Counted from the first letter of the stretch, positions 1-8,589 are shown. The stretch is 32,156 bases of DNA from Bifidobacterium breve (GCA_945877865.1 CAMDVX010000006.1:1-32156); one strand, 5' to 3'. Notes: generated by a model not told the origin, from the letters alone. Numbers and translations: made by a program.

Positions 1-93
1 ATTCGCCAGCTGCGCGCGATCGGGCTAGAGCCCTCGTCGCTTGAGCAGCTGTTCGCTGGCGCAGCGCGCCTCATGCCGCGCGCACGCGGGTGA
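1..93 (+). CDS. C-terminal end of an unidentified protein (partial)
   Basis: Frame 1 is open from the window edge to a TGA and encodes about 30 residues (ending ARLMPRARG). The codons are GC-rich in the third position and the peptide is a plausible amphipathic helical tail (IRQLRAIGLEP...). The start lies outside the window, so it is missing from the ORF track. I do not recognise the family. A chance open frame of 30 codons is common in GC-rich DNA, so the call rests mainly on its clean run from the edge and on the absence of coding signal after the stop. Confidence 0.45.
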   Translation: MRQLRAIGLEPSSLEQLFAGAARLMPRARG

Positions 94-458
94 CGTCAGC
101 CGAACCCGCCTCGGCGCCATCCGTCCGCCCACAACGCCCAACGCACGCCGCCGATCGCGACCCGCGTTGCCTCGGTCGCGGCCTCGACGCGCCGCTGCCC
201 ACCGCCGAGCAACCGAGCGAGCGTGGAGGCGTGGCTGCCGCCGCGAGCGGGCCGATCAGGTCGGCCACGCCTCTGGCCTGGAGCGAGGCGGGGAAGAAGA
301 ACGAGAGCCGCGACCGCCCCCCAGCGAGGCGCGGGAGCTCAGGCGAAGCCATCACGGGTGGAGCACCTGCAGGCGATCGGCCCGAGTCGTTACGCGGTCG
401 TTGCGGGCCGGGTTGGCGGCTCTCCCATGACGTTGATGTGGACCGTCAGGTGCAGCGT

Positions 459-484
459 GTTGGAGGCCATTGCGAGCCTCCAAC
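459..484. terminator. Hairpin, possible terminator or RNA element
   Basis: GTTGGAGGC and GCCTCCAAC form a perfect 9-bp stem around an 8-nt loop, and the stem can extend by AGC/GCT past a 2-nt bulge. No U-tract follows. It lies about 370 bp after the partial gene and about 190 bp before hppA, so it could be a 3' end, a leader structure or a relic. Confidence 0.3.
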
Positions 485-609
485 GCTGGCCCGAACCAGA
501 TCAGGTCACGCGGTTGCGGATGAGCCCCGCCTCTCAAAGGGGCATCCCATCCGCGTTCAAGACCCCCAACCGTAGACGACGTGTGGCCGCTGCGCACGGA
601 CCCACTTGA

Positions 610-615
610 TACCCT
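610..615 (+). promoter_or_regulatory. Candidate hppA -10 box (TACCCT)
   Basis: TACCCT fits the TAnnnT actinobacterial -10 pattern and would give a leader of about 50 nt containing the AAGGAG at 652-657. No convincing -35 is visible 17 bp upstream. Confidence 0.35.
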
Positions 616-670
616 CCGGCGGCTGCCCATCCGGGTGGGTGTCCCGAGTTCAAGGAGCTTCTCCGACCTG

Positions 671-2788
671 ATGTCCACGCTCTTCAACGAACACGCAGTG
701 CTCATAGCGCTGGTCTGTGGCGTCATCACCGTTCTCTACGGGCTGATTCTGACCCGTTGGGTTCTGTCCAAGCCAGATGGCGACGACAAGATGCGCAAGA
801 TCGCCGCAGCCATTCAGGAGGGCGCGTCCGCCTACCTGAGCCGCCAGTATCGAACGGTCGCCATCGTTGCCGCAGTCTTGGCACTCGTGCTCGCGTTCGT
901 CCCGCACCTCGGTGGCTGGAAGGTCGCCGTCGGCTTCCTGATCGGCGCAGTCCTGTCGGCCGCCGCCGGCTTCATCGGCATGAACGTCGCCGTGCGGGCC
1001 AACGTGCGGACAGCGGAGGCAGCCAAGAAGGGTCTCGGACCCGCACTTGACGTCGCCTTCAAGGGCGGCACCGTCACCGGCATCCTCGTCGTTGGCCTCG
1101 GCCTGATCGGCGTTGCTGGCTACTACGGGCTGCTGCTCGCGCTCGACTGCACCCAGAGCGAGGCCCTCACCGGCCTCGTTGGCCTCGGCTTCGGCGGCTC
1201 GCTGATCAGCGTGTTTGCACGCGTTGGCGGCGGCATCTTCACGAAGGGCGCTGATGTCGGCGCCGACCTCGTCGGCAAGATCGAAGCCGGCATTCCCGAG
1301 GACGACCCGCGCAACCCGGCTGTGATCGCTGACAACGTCGGCGACAACGTCGGCGACGACGCCGGCATGGCTGCTGACCTGTTCGAGACCTACGCGGTCT
1401 CGATCGTCGCCGCAATGCTCCTGCTCAACCAGCTGACGGACGGCAATAGTGCCCTCGTTGGCCTGCCGCTGGTCCTCGCGGGCCTCTCCGGCCTTGCGTC
1501 GATCGTCGGCACGCTCCTCGTGCGCGTCAAGGAGGGCGGCTCGGTGATGGGTGCCCTGTACCGCGGCGTGATCGTCAGCGCCGTTATCTCGGGCCTGCTC
1601 TTCATCCCCGCGATCTTCAGCCTCGATAGCGCGATCGTCGCCAACAGCCTCGCCTTCAGCGGCGCGTCGACCGGCAAGATCTTTGGCTGCGCCATGATCG
1701 GCCTCGTCATCACGGCTCTGCTGATGGTGATCACCGAGTACTACACGGGCAGCAAGTGGAAGCCCGTCAAGGACATCGCTGAGGCCTCCACGACCGGACA
1801 CGCCACGAACATCATCAGTGGCCTCGGCTTCTCGATGCAGGCCACGGCTGCTCCGGTGGTTGTGATCGGTGGCGGAATTCTGCTTGCCAACTGGTTCGCG
1901 GGTCTAGCCGGCATCGCCATCGCCGTCGTTGCGATGCTCTCGATGGCCGGTGTGATCATCGCGCTTGATGCGTTCGGTCCTGTGACTGACAATGCCGGTG
2001 GCATCGCCGAGATGGCCGGTCTGCCTGAAGAGGTGCGCAACAACGTGACCGATCCGCTCGACTCGGTCGGCAACACGACGAAGGCCGTCACCAAGGGCTA
2101 CGCGATCGGATCGGCTGCACTGGCCGCCGTCATCCTGTTCGCGTCGTATCGTGACGAGCTCGTTGCCCAGCTCAACGGCGCGGGCAAGGAGACGATCGCC
2201 AACGCGCTGCGCTTCGACCTGTCCGACCCATGGGTCATCGTCGGTCTGCTGGTCGGCGGCGCGATGCCGTTCGTGTTCGCCTCGTTCTGCATCAGCGCTG
2301 TCGGCAAGGCCGGCAAGGCCATCGTCGAGGAGGTGCGTCGGCAGTTCCGCGAGAAGCCGGGCATCATGGACTACACGGAGGAGCCAGAGTACGGAACCTG
2401 CGTTGACATCGTGACGCGCACAGCGCTCCGCGAGATGCTCGTCCCGGCCGCAATTCCTGTGGTCGTGCCGATCCTCGTCGGACTCCTCGTGATCTGGACC
2501 GATAACGCGCTCCAGATGCTCGGTGGGCTGCTCGTCGGCACGATCGTCACCGGCCTGTTCCTGGCCATCTCGATGACGTCTGGCGGCGGTGCGTGGGACA
2601 ACGCCAAGAAGCTCATCGAGGACGGCGCGCATGGCGGCAAGGGCTCGATTGCCCACCAGGCTGCCATCACGGGTGACACCGTCGGTGATCCCTACAAGGA
2701 CACGGCCGGCCCGGCGATTAATCCGATGATCAAGATCGCGAACATCGTCGCCATCCTGATCATTCCGCTGCTCGTCGCACTGGTCTAG
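671..2788 (+). CDS. hppA: K+-independent H+-translocating membrane pyrophosphatase
   Basis: This polytopic membrane enzyme couples hydrolysis of PPi to proton pumping and removes PPi released by biosynthesis. At 705 aa it has the usual family length. The conserved substrate-binding block appears at about residues 195-241 ([19 protein letters not shown], then GDDAG), and the C-terminal block [20 protein letters not shown] at about 670. The sequence [10 protein letters not shown] places Lys at about 471, the residue that in this family marks the K+-independent H+-pumping class, whereas K+-dependent enzymes have Ala there. I chose the ATG at 671 rather than the GTG at 581 of the track. It starts the canonical N-terminal membrane helix, and AAGGAG sits 13 nt upstream. 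The gene stands alone and is followed by a strong hairpin. Confidence 0.97.
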   Translation: MSTLFNEHAVLIALVCGVITVLYGLILTRWVLSKPDGDDKMRKIAAAIQEGASAYLSRQYRTVAIVAAVLALVLAFVPHLGGWKVAVGFLIGAVLSAAAGFIGMNVAVRANVRTAEAAKKGLGPALDVAFKGGTVTGILVVGLGLIGVAGYYGLLLALDCTQSEALTGLVGLGFGGSLISVFARVGGGIFTKGADVGADLVGKIEAGIPEDDPRNPAVIADNVGDNVGDDAGMAADLFETYAVSIVAAMLLLNQLTDGNSALVGLPLVLAGLSGLASIVGTLLVRVKEGGSVMGALYRGVIVSAVISGLLFIPAIFSLDSAIVANSLAFSGASTGKIFGCAMIGLVITALLMVITEYYTGSKWKPVKDIAEASTTGHATNIISGLGFSMQATAAPVVVIGGGILLANWFAGLAGIAIAVVAMLSMAGVIIALDAFGPVTDNAGGIAEMAGLPEEVRNNVTDPLDSVGNTTKAVTKGYAIGSAALAAVILFASYRDELVAQLNGAGKETIANALRFDLSDPWVIVGLLVGGAMPFVFASFCISAVGKAGKAIVEEVRRQFREKPGIMDYTEEPEYGTCVDIVTRTALREMLVPAAIPVVVPILVGLLVIWTDNALQMLGGLLVGTIVTGLFLAISMTSGGGAWDNAKKLIEDGAHGGKGSIAHQAAITGDTVGDPYKDTAGPAINPMIKIANIVAILIIPLLVALV

Positions 2789-2800
2789 CACGCTGCTCGG

Positions 2801-2832
2801 GCGGCCCCGTCGGCTCAGGCCGGCGGGGCCGT
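2801..2832. terminator. Bidirectional terminator between hppA and the SDR gene
   Basis: GGCCCCGTCGGC and GCCGGCGGGGCC pair over 12 bp (one G-U) around the tetraloop TCAG, and flanking C-G and G-U pairs extend the stem. It sits 12 bp after the hppA stop and about 20 bp from the stop of the convergent SDR gene. TGCGTTT follows on the plus strand, so it can serve both genes. Confidence 0.8.
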
Positions 2833-2851
2833 CTGCGTTTACGGCAGCGTT

Positions 2852-3565
2852 TCAGATGCCGGCGAGGAGGCCGCCATCGACCGGCAGTGCGACGCCGGTG
2901 ACCCACGCGGCCTCGTCGGAGCCGAGGTACACGAACGCGTCGGCGACGTCCCGCGGGCTGCCGAGCCGGCCGGCCGGATGCAGCGCCGTCGCGTAGGCGC
3001 GGACAGCGTCCGGATCGTCTTGGCCTGCCAAAAAGGCCTCGAGCATGGGCGTCTCGGTGAAGCCGGGGCAGATGCAGTTAGCGCGTACGCCGTACGGAGC
3101 TCCATCGAGGGCGATCGTCTTGGCGAGCATGACGATGCCGGCCTTGGTGGCGCAGTACGCAGCCTGATTAGCCGAACCGTCAAGCCCGACGACCGAGCCC
3201 GTCAGCAGGACCGTGCCCTTCGCTGCGACGAGGTGCGGCCAGGCCGCCCGCACAAATCGGTGCGCGCTCGTCAGGTTCGTCGCAATGACGTCGTCCCAGA
3301 CATCGTCAGCGAGCTCCCAGAGCGCTCCGACGCAGGGCCGTGCCGCGTTGAGCACGAGGAGGTCAAGGCCGCCGAGAGCGGTCGCGGCAAACGCGACCGC
3401 CGCGGTTACCGCGCTGCCACTGCGGATGTCGCAGACGACATCGCCGCCGTCAAGGTCGGCAACGATGCAGCGCGCACCCTCCTCGCTAAACCGCTCCGCA
3501 ATGGCCGCGCCAATGCCCGAGGCGCCACCGGTGATTAAGGCGCGCTTCCCTGCCAGTCGGTTCAT
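2852..3565 (-). CDS. SDR-family NAD(P)-dependent oxidoreductase
   Basis: This 237-aa protein is a classical short-chain dehydrogenase/reductase and a probable cytosolic alcohol/ketone oxidoreductase of unknown substrate. The Rossmann glycine motif TGGASGIG is at residues 12-19. NAA (73-75) replaces the usual NNAG/NAG. The catalytic set is Asn97, Ser124, Tyr137 and Lys141 (YCATK). PGF-T after the active site is typical of the family. I prefer the ATG at 3565 to the two upstream GTG codons because TAGGCT lies exactly 6 nt before it, which predicts a leaderless transcript. It lies 74 bp downstream of hom on the same strand, but its own promoter makes it separately controllable. No functional link to threonine synthesis is evident. 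Confidence 0.92.
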   Translation of the reverse strand: MNRLAGKRALITGGASGIGAAIAERFSEEGARCIVADLDGGDVVCDIRSGSAVTAAVAFAATALGGLDLLVLNAARPCVGALWELADDVWDDVIATNLTSAHRFVRAAWPHLVAAKGTVLLTGSVVGLDGSANQAAYCATKAGIVMLAKTIALDGAPYGVRANCICPGFTETPMLEAFLAGQDDPDAVRAYATALHPAGRLGSPRDVADAFVYLGSDEAAWVTGVALPVDGGLLAGI

Positions 3566-3571
3566 CACCAC

Positions 3572-3577
3572 AGCCTA
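3572..3577 (-). promoter_or_regulatory. -10 box TAGGCT for leaderless SDR mRNA
   Basis: On the minus strand TAGGCT, six bases, then ATG. The spacing would put the transcription start on the A of the start codon. Confidence 0.6.
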
Positions 3578-3639
3578 GTACGACCCATCACGCCAAGCTG
3601 GTTCGAAGGATCCGTGCCTGTGGTTGCGCGGCTGCCCGG

Positions 3640-4923
3640 CTAGGTGGTCGGCAGCACGCGCAGGACAACCGGCTCGCCCTCGCAGAACGCGAGCTCTGCG
3701 ATCCGTGCGATCGCTCGTCGTGCAGCGCCCTCGGGTGCGGGATGCGTGACGATCACGAGCAGCGCCCGACCCTCTGCCGCGCGTTGGACGACGGAGTCGA
3801 TCGACACCGCCTCCTCGGCGAGGATCGTCGCGATGGCCGCCAGCACACCTGGCTCGTCACGCACGTCGAGGCGAAGGTACAGCGGCGACTCAACCTCAGC
3901 CGGTGGCACGATGGGGAGCGAGCGAAAGAAGCCGTCGGCCCGCAGAAAGCCGCTGTTGGAGGTACCGAGGACGCCCATGAGGTCGCCGATGACAGCCGAG
4001 GCGGTCTCGTCACCGCCGGCGCCGGGACCGACCAACGTGACCTCCCGAATAGCATCGCCCCGCAGCATCACAGCGTTGAACGAGCCGGCGACGGCGCTCA
4101 GCGGATGGGTGTGCGGAACGAGCGTAGGGGCGACGCCAACGACGACGCCAGCGGGGACCCGACGCGCCTGGCCAATCAGCTTGACGCTGTAGCCGAGATC
4201 GTTGGCAAACGCCACGTCGACTGAGTCGAGCGTATCGATGCCCTCGTGCGGAACGTCGTCAATGGTGACCCGCGTGTGGAAGGCAATGGAGGCGAGGATG
4301 GCAACCTTCGCAGCGGCGTCCGCGCCGGTGACATCCTCAGTTGGATCTGCCTCGGCGTAGCCAAGCCGCTGAGCCTCGGCGAGCACCGTGGCGTAGTCAG
4401 CGCCTTGCGCCATTGCCGTCAGCATGAAGTTCGTGGTGCCGTTGACGATGCCGAGCACGGCAGTAACCTCGCTCGCGATCATCGACTCACGGAGCACCTT
4501 GACGACCGGGATCGCGGCGCAGACGCTGGCCTCGAAGCGCAGCTGCACGCCATGCTGCTCGGCCGCAGCAAACAGCTCAGCGCCGTGGCGGGCGAGCAGC
4601 TGCTTATTGGCCGTGACCACCGACTTGCCGGCCGCGAAGAGCTCAAGCATCCACGTGCGCGTCGGTTCGACGCCACCCATCACCTCGGCGACCACGGCGA
4701 TGCCCGGGTCGTCCCGGATCACCGCGAAGTCCTCCGTCAGCAAACCGGCGGCAGGAGCGCCTGCGCGTGGTGCCGACGCATCGCGGACCAGCGCGCGGCG
4801 AATCGCGACCGGCGCGCCAACGACGCGGGTGACGTCCTCGCGCCGGGCGCGCAGCAGCCGGTCGACCGCCGAGCCGACGGTGCCGTAGCCGAGCAAACCG
4901 ATGCCGATGGGTGCGTTGCTCAT
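3640..4923 (-). CDS. hom: Homoserine dehydrogenase with C-terminal ACT domain
   Basis: It reduces aspartate semialdehyde to homoserine, the branch point to threonine and methionine. The 427-aa length is typical of the monofunctional actinobacterial enzyme. The N-terminal nucleotide-binding motif GLLGYGTVG is at residues 9-17, and VTANK with Lys107 belongs to the catalytic domain. A C-terminal ACT domain (about 345-427, LYLRLDVRDEPG) predicts allosteric control by an amino acid, probably threonine. The ATG at 4923 is preferred over the one at 4965, because the extra 14 residues precede the conserved start of the Rossmann fold and would run into thrC. hom is divergent from thrC with 40 bp between start codons. 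Confidence 0.95.
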   Translation of the reverse strand: MSNAPIGIGLLGYGTVGSAVDRLLRARREDVTRVVGAPVAIRRALVRDASAPRAGAPAAGLLTEDFAVIRDDPGIAVVAEVMGGVEPTRTWMLELFAAGKSVVTANKQLLARHGAELFAAAEQHGVQLRFEASVCAAIPVVKVLRESMIASEVTAVLGIVNGTTNFMLTAMAQGADYATVLAEAQRLGYAEADPTEDVTGADAAAKVAILASIAFHTRVTIDDVPHEGIDTLDSVDVAFANDLGYSVKLIGQARRVPAGVVVGVAPTLVPHTHPLSAVAGSFNAVMLRGDAIREVTLVGPGAGGDETASAVIGDLMGVLGTSNSGFLRADGFFRSLPIVPPAEVESPLYLRLDVRDEPGVLAAIATILAEEAVSIDSVVQRAAEGRALLVIVTHPAPEGAARRAIARIAELAFCEGEPVVLRVLPTT

Positions 4924-4963
4924 TGGATTCGTCAGCCTAGCGGTCGGGTACGGTTCCTGTTGC
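4924..4963. promoter_or_regulatory. Compact divergent hom/thrC promoter region
   Basis: Only 40 bp separate the two start codons. A TAGGCT hexamer on the minus strand (4934-4939) lies 10 nt before the hom ATG, and TACGGT on the plus strand (4949-4954) lies 9 nt before the thrC ATG. The two -10 boxes are 9 bp apart, so polymerase on one would block the other. Neither gene has a clear Shine-Dalgarno. Confidence 0.45.
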
Positions 4964-6034
4964 ATGTCGACGTCGCCTCGCAGCCTCGGATTGATTGAGC
5001 GCTATCGCGCCTGGCTGCCCGTGGACGCGGAGACCCCGATCGTGTCGCTCGGCGAGGGCTCGACGCCGCTTCTCCGCGCGCCGCGGCTGGGCGCGCGGCT
5101 CGGCGTCGACCTCTGGCTCAAGGTTGAAGGGGCAAATCCAACCGGCTCCTTCAAGGACCGTGGCATGACGATGGCGCTCTCGCGTGCGGCGCAGGCTGGG
5201 GCCAAGGCCGTCATCTGCGCCTCAACCGGCAATACGTCGGCCTCCGCCGCCGCCTACTCCGCACGGGCTGGGATCCGCTGCGTCGTCGTCATCCCAGGCG
5301 GGAAGGTCGCGCTCGGCAAGCTCGCTCAGGCACAGATCGCTGGGGCCAGCGTCGTCCAGATCGATGGCTCCTTCGACGATGCCCTGCGCCTCGTCCGCAT
5401 CATGTCCGATGAGCACCCGATCACCCTCGTCAATAACCTCAACCCCTATCGGCTAGAGGGTCAGAAGACGGCGGCCTGGGAGATCATCGAAGATCTTGGC
5501 CATGCGCCGGAGTGGACCTGCCTACCGGTCGGCAACGGGGGCAACATCACGGCCTACTGGCGCGGCTACTGCGAGGCGCATAGCCGTGGGGAGATCACGC
5601 GCCTGCCGCGGATGCTCGGCGCTCAGGCGGAGGGCTCCGCCGCCATGGTCCGTGGCGAGGACATCCTCCAGCCCGACACGATCGCTACCGCAATTCGCAT
5701 CGGCGTGCCGGTGCGTCGCGAGGAAGCGGGTGCGGCTGCGGTCGACTCCAACGGTGGGTTTGCCGCGGCGAGCGACCGCGAGATCCTCGATTGGTTCGGC
5801 CACGTGGTGCGGGATGAGGGCGTCTTCTGCGAGCCCTCAAGCGCAGCGTCGCTCGCCGGCTTGGCCAATGCCCGTGCCCGGGGCCTCGTAGCCGAGGGTG
5901 CGGAGGTCGTCTGCATCCTGACCGGCAACGGGCTGAAGGATCCAGATAACGCTATCGCTGAGAGCGCACCACCCATCACGATTCCCGCGGAGCGCTCTGC
6001 GCTAGAGCGCGTCGTGCTGGGCGACCACGCGTGA
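4964..6034 (+). CDS. thrC: Threonine synthase
   Basis: This PLP-dependent fold-type II enzyme converts O-phosphohomoserine to threonine. It has 356 aa, the usual size of the short bacterial form. NPTGSFKDRGM carries the PLP lysine (Lys64). The phosphate-binding loop CASTGNTSASAAAY follows at about residues 86-99, and a glycine loop GNGGN appears later. I chose the ATG at 4964 (MSTSPRSLG...), since the 21 upstream residues in the track overlap hom's start region. Its stop overlaps the GTG of the next gene by 4 bp (GTGA), so thrC and the two EamA genes form one translationally coupled operon. No thrB is present in the window. Confidence 0.95.
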   Translation: MSTSPRSLGLIERYRAWLPVDAETPIVSLGEGSTPLLRAPRLGARLGVDLWLKVEGANPTGSFKDRGMTMALSRAAQAGAKAVICASTGNTSASAAAYSARAGIRCVVVIPGGKVALGKLAQAQIAGASVVQIDGSFDDALRLVRIMSDEHPITLVNNLNPYRLEGQKTAAWEIIEDLGHAPEWTCLPVGNGGNITAYWRGYCEAHSRGEITRLPRMLGAQAEGSAAMVRGEDILQPDTIATAIRIGVPVRREEAGAAAVDSNGGFAAASDREILDWFGHVVRDEGVFCEPSSAASLAGLANARARGLVAEGAEVVCILTGNGLKDPDNAIAESAPPITIPAERSALERVVLGDHA

Positions 6035-6888
6035 TCGCAGTCCTTGGCGGCCTCATCGCCGCCTGCACCTGGGGCACCTCCACGCTGTTTGCCAGCCGAG
6101 CCGCGCGCCAGATTGGTCCTGCCTCGACCCTCGCCTGGGTTGGCATCGTCGGTGTGACGTTCATCACGCCGATCGCTCTCTGGTACGGCATTCCGTTCGA
6201 TGCGACGTGGACGGATCTCGGTCTGCTGCTCGCGGCGGGTGTCGGTTCGGCCTTCGGACTGCGGCTGACCTACGCGGCGCTGGCTCGCGGCAAGGTGGGC
6301 GTCGTCGTGGCAATTACGAGCACCGAGGGTGCCGTCGCCGCGCTGATCGCGGTCATCGCGGGCGAGCGACTCGGGCTGCTGGGGGGGATCGGGATCGCTG
6401 TTGCCACGCTCGGCGTAATGGGCGTCGGCCTTGGCCGCCACGTCGATGACTCCGATCACGTCGCCCGCGACAATCGGCGCGCTGCGCTTACGGCGAGCGG
6501 TGCCGCGCTGGTCTTCGGCTCGTCGCTGTGGGCGTCGGGTGACGTCGCCCAGCGCGTCGGTGGGCCGTGGGTCGTCTTCAGCGCCCGCATCACAGCGGTG
6601 CTGACGATCGCGATTCCCTTGCTGCTGCGGCGGCAGCTGCAGTACGCCCGGCCAGGCATCCTGCTGGCCGGTGGTGCGGGCCTGATCGAGTCGATCGGGT
6701 TTCTGGGCTTCCTGTGGGGTGCCGCTGGAGGGCTCGGCATTGCCGCCGTGGTCGCGACGCAGTACGCGACCGTGGCAACGCTGCTCTCGTGGATCTTCCT
6801 CAAGGAGCGCCTGTCCCGCCTGCAGATCACGGGCGTGGCAACCGTGATCGCCGGCGTCATCCTGCTGACCGTGTCGAGGAGCGTCTGA
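6031..6888 (+). CDS. EamA/DMT-family transporter, first copy
   Basis: A 285-aa integral membrane protein of the drug/metabolite transporter superfamily with about ten predicted helices in two EamA halves. The halves are separated by a short polar linker (HVDDSDHVARDNRR, about residues 140-153). The second half contains the typical YATVATLLSWIFLKERLS signature near the penultimate helix. It starts with GTG overlapping the thrC stop and ends in TGATG, overlapping the next gene. The family includes amino-acid exporters such as RhtA and YdeD, so its coupling to thrC makes export of threonine or a relative a reasonable guess. The substrate cannot be read from the sequence. Confidence 0.88.
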   Translation: MIAVLGGLIAACTWGTSTLFASRAARQIGPASTLAWVGIVGVTFITPIALWYGIPFDATWTDLGLLLAAGVGSAFGLRLTYAALARGKVGVVVAITSTEGAVAALIAVIAGERLGLLGGIGIAVATLGVMGVGLGRHVDDSDHVARDNRRAALTASGAALVFGSSLWASGDVAQRVGGPWVVFSARITAVLTIAIPLLLRRQLQYARPGILLAGGAGLIESIGFLGFLWGAAGGLGIAAVVATQYATVATLLSWIFLKERLSRLQITGVATVIAGVILLTVSRSV

Positions 6889-7733
6889 TGGGCATCCTGC
6901 TGGGAGCGGTTGCAGCAGTCGTCTGGGGCTGTGCTGGCGTCGCTGGCGGATTGGCCGCTCGACGGCTCGGAGCGCGACAGACGCTGGCGTGGTCGATGCT
7001 GCTCAGCGTGATCGTGGCCGTGCCGCTGGCCCTGCTGTCTGGCGCCCCTGGCGAGCTCAGCCCCATCAACCTGCTTGGGCTCGTGACGGTCGCGACGGGC
7101 GGCCTCAGCGGCTTGATGCTCGTCTACGCGGCGATGCGGATGGGGAACATCTCGGTGGTGACGCCAATCTCCGCAGCCTACGGGGGCGTCGCAGCGATCC
7201 TCAGCGTGCTCACAGGGCAGACGCTGACGACCACGGCCATGCTGGCGCTGGCGGCTGCCGTGATCGGCGCCGTGTTGGCCTCACGCGGAGAATCCTCGAC
7301 GCCCGGTCTGGTCAACGCGCGGCCGGGACTCTCGGCGCTGCTAGCTGGCGGCGCTGCCATTGCCTGGGGAGTCCAGCTGTTCGTCGGCGGCGAGATCGGG
7401 GAGGCAGTCGGCCAGTCATGGGTCGTCGCGTTCATGCGGATGGCGGGCGTGATCGTGATCACGCTGCCGCTCGCCCTGCGTCGCGAGCTGGTCTTTGACA
7501 GGCAGGCGCTGCCGTTGGTGGCGATCGCTGGCATCGGCGAGGTCGCCGGATTTACGCTCTATCTCCTTGCCTCACGCTACGGCATTGCGGAGGCGTCGGT
7601 CATGACCAGCCAGTACGGCACCGTTGCTGCCGTGATCGGCGTGGTGATTCTGCGAGAGCGGCTGCAGGCGATCCAGCTCCTCGGCATCGCCATCATCGTC
7701 GTCGCCGTCGCTGCGCTGGCGCTCGCCGGCTAA
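6888..7733 (+). CDS. EamA/DMT-family transporter, second copy
   Basis: A 281-aa paralogue of the preceding gene with two EamA repeats. It begins with the ATG of TGATG, not at the 6567 start of the track, whose first 107 residues are a frame shadow. The second repeat again ends in SQYGTVAAVIGVVILRERLQ, matching the SQY/TQY-x-T-V-A pattern of copy one, so the pair looks like a tandem duplication that has diverged. Its TAA overlaps the stop codon of the convergent HAD-like gene inside a perfect palindrome. The two copies may act as a heterodimer or transport different substrates. Confidence 0.87.
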   Translation: MGILLGAVAAVVWGCAGVAGGLAARRLGARQTLAWSMLLSVIVAVPLALLSGAPGELSPINLLGLVTVATGGLSGLMLVYAAMRMGNISVVTPISAAYGGVAAILSVLTGQTLTTTAMLALAAAVIGAVLASRGESSTPGLVNARPGLSALLAGGAAIAWGVQLFVGGEIGEAVGQSWVVAFMRMAGVIVITLPLALRRELVFDRQALPLVAIAGIGEVAGFTLYLLASRYGIAEASVMTSQYGTVAAVIGVVILRERLQAIQLLGIAIIVVAVAALALAG

Positions 7734-7740
7734 GCCGGCG
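7724..7740. terminator. Palindromic bidirectional terminator holding both stop codons
   Basis: CGCCGGC-TAA-GCCGGCG is a perfect 7-bp inverted repeat. Its loop is the TAA stop of the EamA gene, and the bases CTA (7730-7732) read on the other strand are the TAG stop of the HAD-like gene. Confidence 0.6.
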
Positions 7741-8224
7741 TCAGGGCGGTCACGAGCGCCTCGCGCGTCGAGACCACCGCAGTCACGTCGTCGCCGAGGG
7801 CCGCTCGGCAGGCGCCAACAGCATCGTCAAGCGAGCCGTCGCCGGCTGCTACGGAGTTGAAGGCGCGAGCGCAGCCGAGCTGCTGCAGCATCAGCTCGAG
7901 CGCCTCCGGCGGCAGCGAGCTGGCACAGGCGAGGCGGCACCCAGAGCGCGAAGCGCGGCGGAGGAGCCCGTTGAGGTCCGGATCGGGTACGAGGTGGACC
8001 GGTGCGTGCGCCTCAAACCAGCGCGTCAGCTCGCTGCGCCAGTTGGCGACCTCGCTGCCCGCCCAGCCGTCGATGGCCGCTAAGGCACCTGGTGCATCGG
8101 TTGGCAGCGCCGCAGGGTCGAGGGGAGGCGTGCCGCCGAGCCGTCGCGAGAGGTAGTCCGCCGCTGCGGCGACGAGGGCGTCGACGCCGGTAAGCGCGCT
8201 GTCGGTGACGATCAGGTGATTCAT
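7730..8224 (-). CDS. HAD-like protein, probably lacking catalytic motif I
   Basis: 164 aa. The overall layout resembles a phosphoglycolate-phosphatase-type HAD protein: an N-terminal strand (LIVTDSALTG), a helical cap-like section, a strand ending in ACASS (about residues 100-104, resembling HAD motif II) and a final Rossmann strand (VTAVVSTREAL). The DxDxT nucleophile motif is absent at the N-terminus (VTDSALTG in its place), and the usual GD-xxx-D of motif IV is replaced. If the fold call is right, it is either a pseudo-phosphatase or has a different chemistry. Its ATG overlaps the VanZ-like stop (ATGA), so it is co-translated with that gene. The fold assignment is moderate. Confidence 0.6.
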   Translation of the reverse strand: MNHLIVTDSALTGVDALVAAAADYLSRRLGGTPPLDPAALPTDAPGALAAIDGWAGSEVANWRSELTRWFEAHAPVHLVPDPDLNGLLRRASRSGCRLACASSLPPEALELMLQQLGCARAFNSVAAGDGSLDDAVGACRAALGDDVTAVVSTREALVTALTPA

Positions 8225-8589
8225 GCGACTCCTCGCAGGTGAGTGACGCGCAGCAGGGCAAGGGAGACGAGGCCCACTCCGATGGCATCGATGGCAACAT
8301 CGTAAGGCGAGCCATGCCGAGTCGGTACGTACGTCTGGTGGAGCTCGTCGACCGCCGCGTAGACGAGGGCGATGATCGCGGCGCTGGGGAGTGCGCGTTC
8401 GAACGTGACGCTTTGGCCGCGCAGCCCAAGCAGACAGGCGCCGGCCAGCGCGCCGAAGACCGTGACGTGGGCGAGCTTGCGCAGCACCGTGTCGAGCGGT
8501 CCGGAGGCGATCGCCAAATCAGGTGTGGAGCTGAGGATCCAGATCACCGCAGCAATCGCGATGGCCGGAGTCCAGAGGAGAACGCGCAC
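8221..8589 (-). CDS. VanZ-like membrane protein
   Basis: A small membrane protein of 122 aa with about four helices. The conserved VanZ-family core is visible: KLAHVTVFG, then AAVDELHQTYVPTRHGSPYDV and a following DAIG. Members occur in glycopeptide-resistance clusters but also widely as stand-alone proteins of unknown role at the envelope. The GTG at 8589 is chosen over the distant start in the track because TAGGCT is 7 nt upstream and the encoded protein then begins directly at the first membrane helix (VRVLLWTPAIAIAAVIW). It is translationally coupled to the downstream HAD-like gene. Confidence 0.8.
   Translation of the reverse strand: MRVLLWTPAIAIAAVIWILSSTPDLAIASGPLDTVLRKLAHVTVFGALAGACLLGLRGQSVTFERALPSAAIIALVYAAVDELHQTYVPTRHGSPYDVAIDAIGVGLVSLALLRVTHLRGVA

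Larger units (their letters stand above)
94..670. other. 577-bp intergenic region upstream of hppA
   Basis: Several overlapping ORFs on both strands cross this stretch, but their products are Arg/Pro/Ser-rich and look like frame shadows of GC-rich DNA. I see no tRNA or recognisable structured RNA. It contains a 9-bp perfect hairpin (459-484) and, near its right end, a TACCCT hexamer (610-615) that could be the hppA -10 box. An AAGGAG Shine-Dalgarno (652-657) precedes the hppA ATG. Confidence 0.6.

Noticed and set aside
41-575. Overlapping ORFs of 94-161 aa before hppA
   Set aside because: All are Arg/Pro/Ser-rich, mutually overlapping and lack motifs or start signals.
650-1801. 383-aa minus-strand ORF opposite hppA
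   Set aside because: It overlaps a certain gene, has Asp/Arg/His-rich shadow composition and no recognisable motifs.
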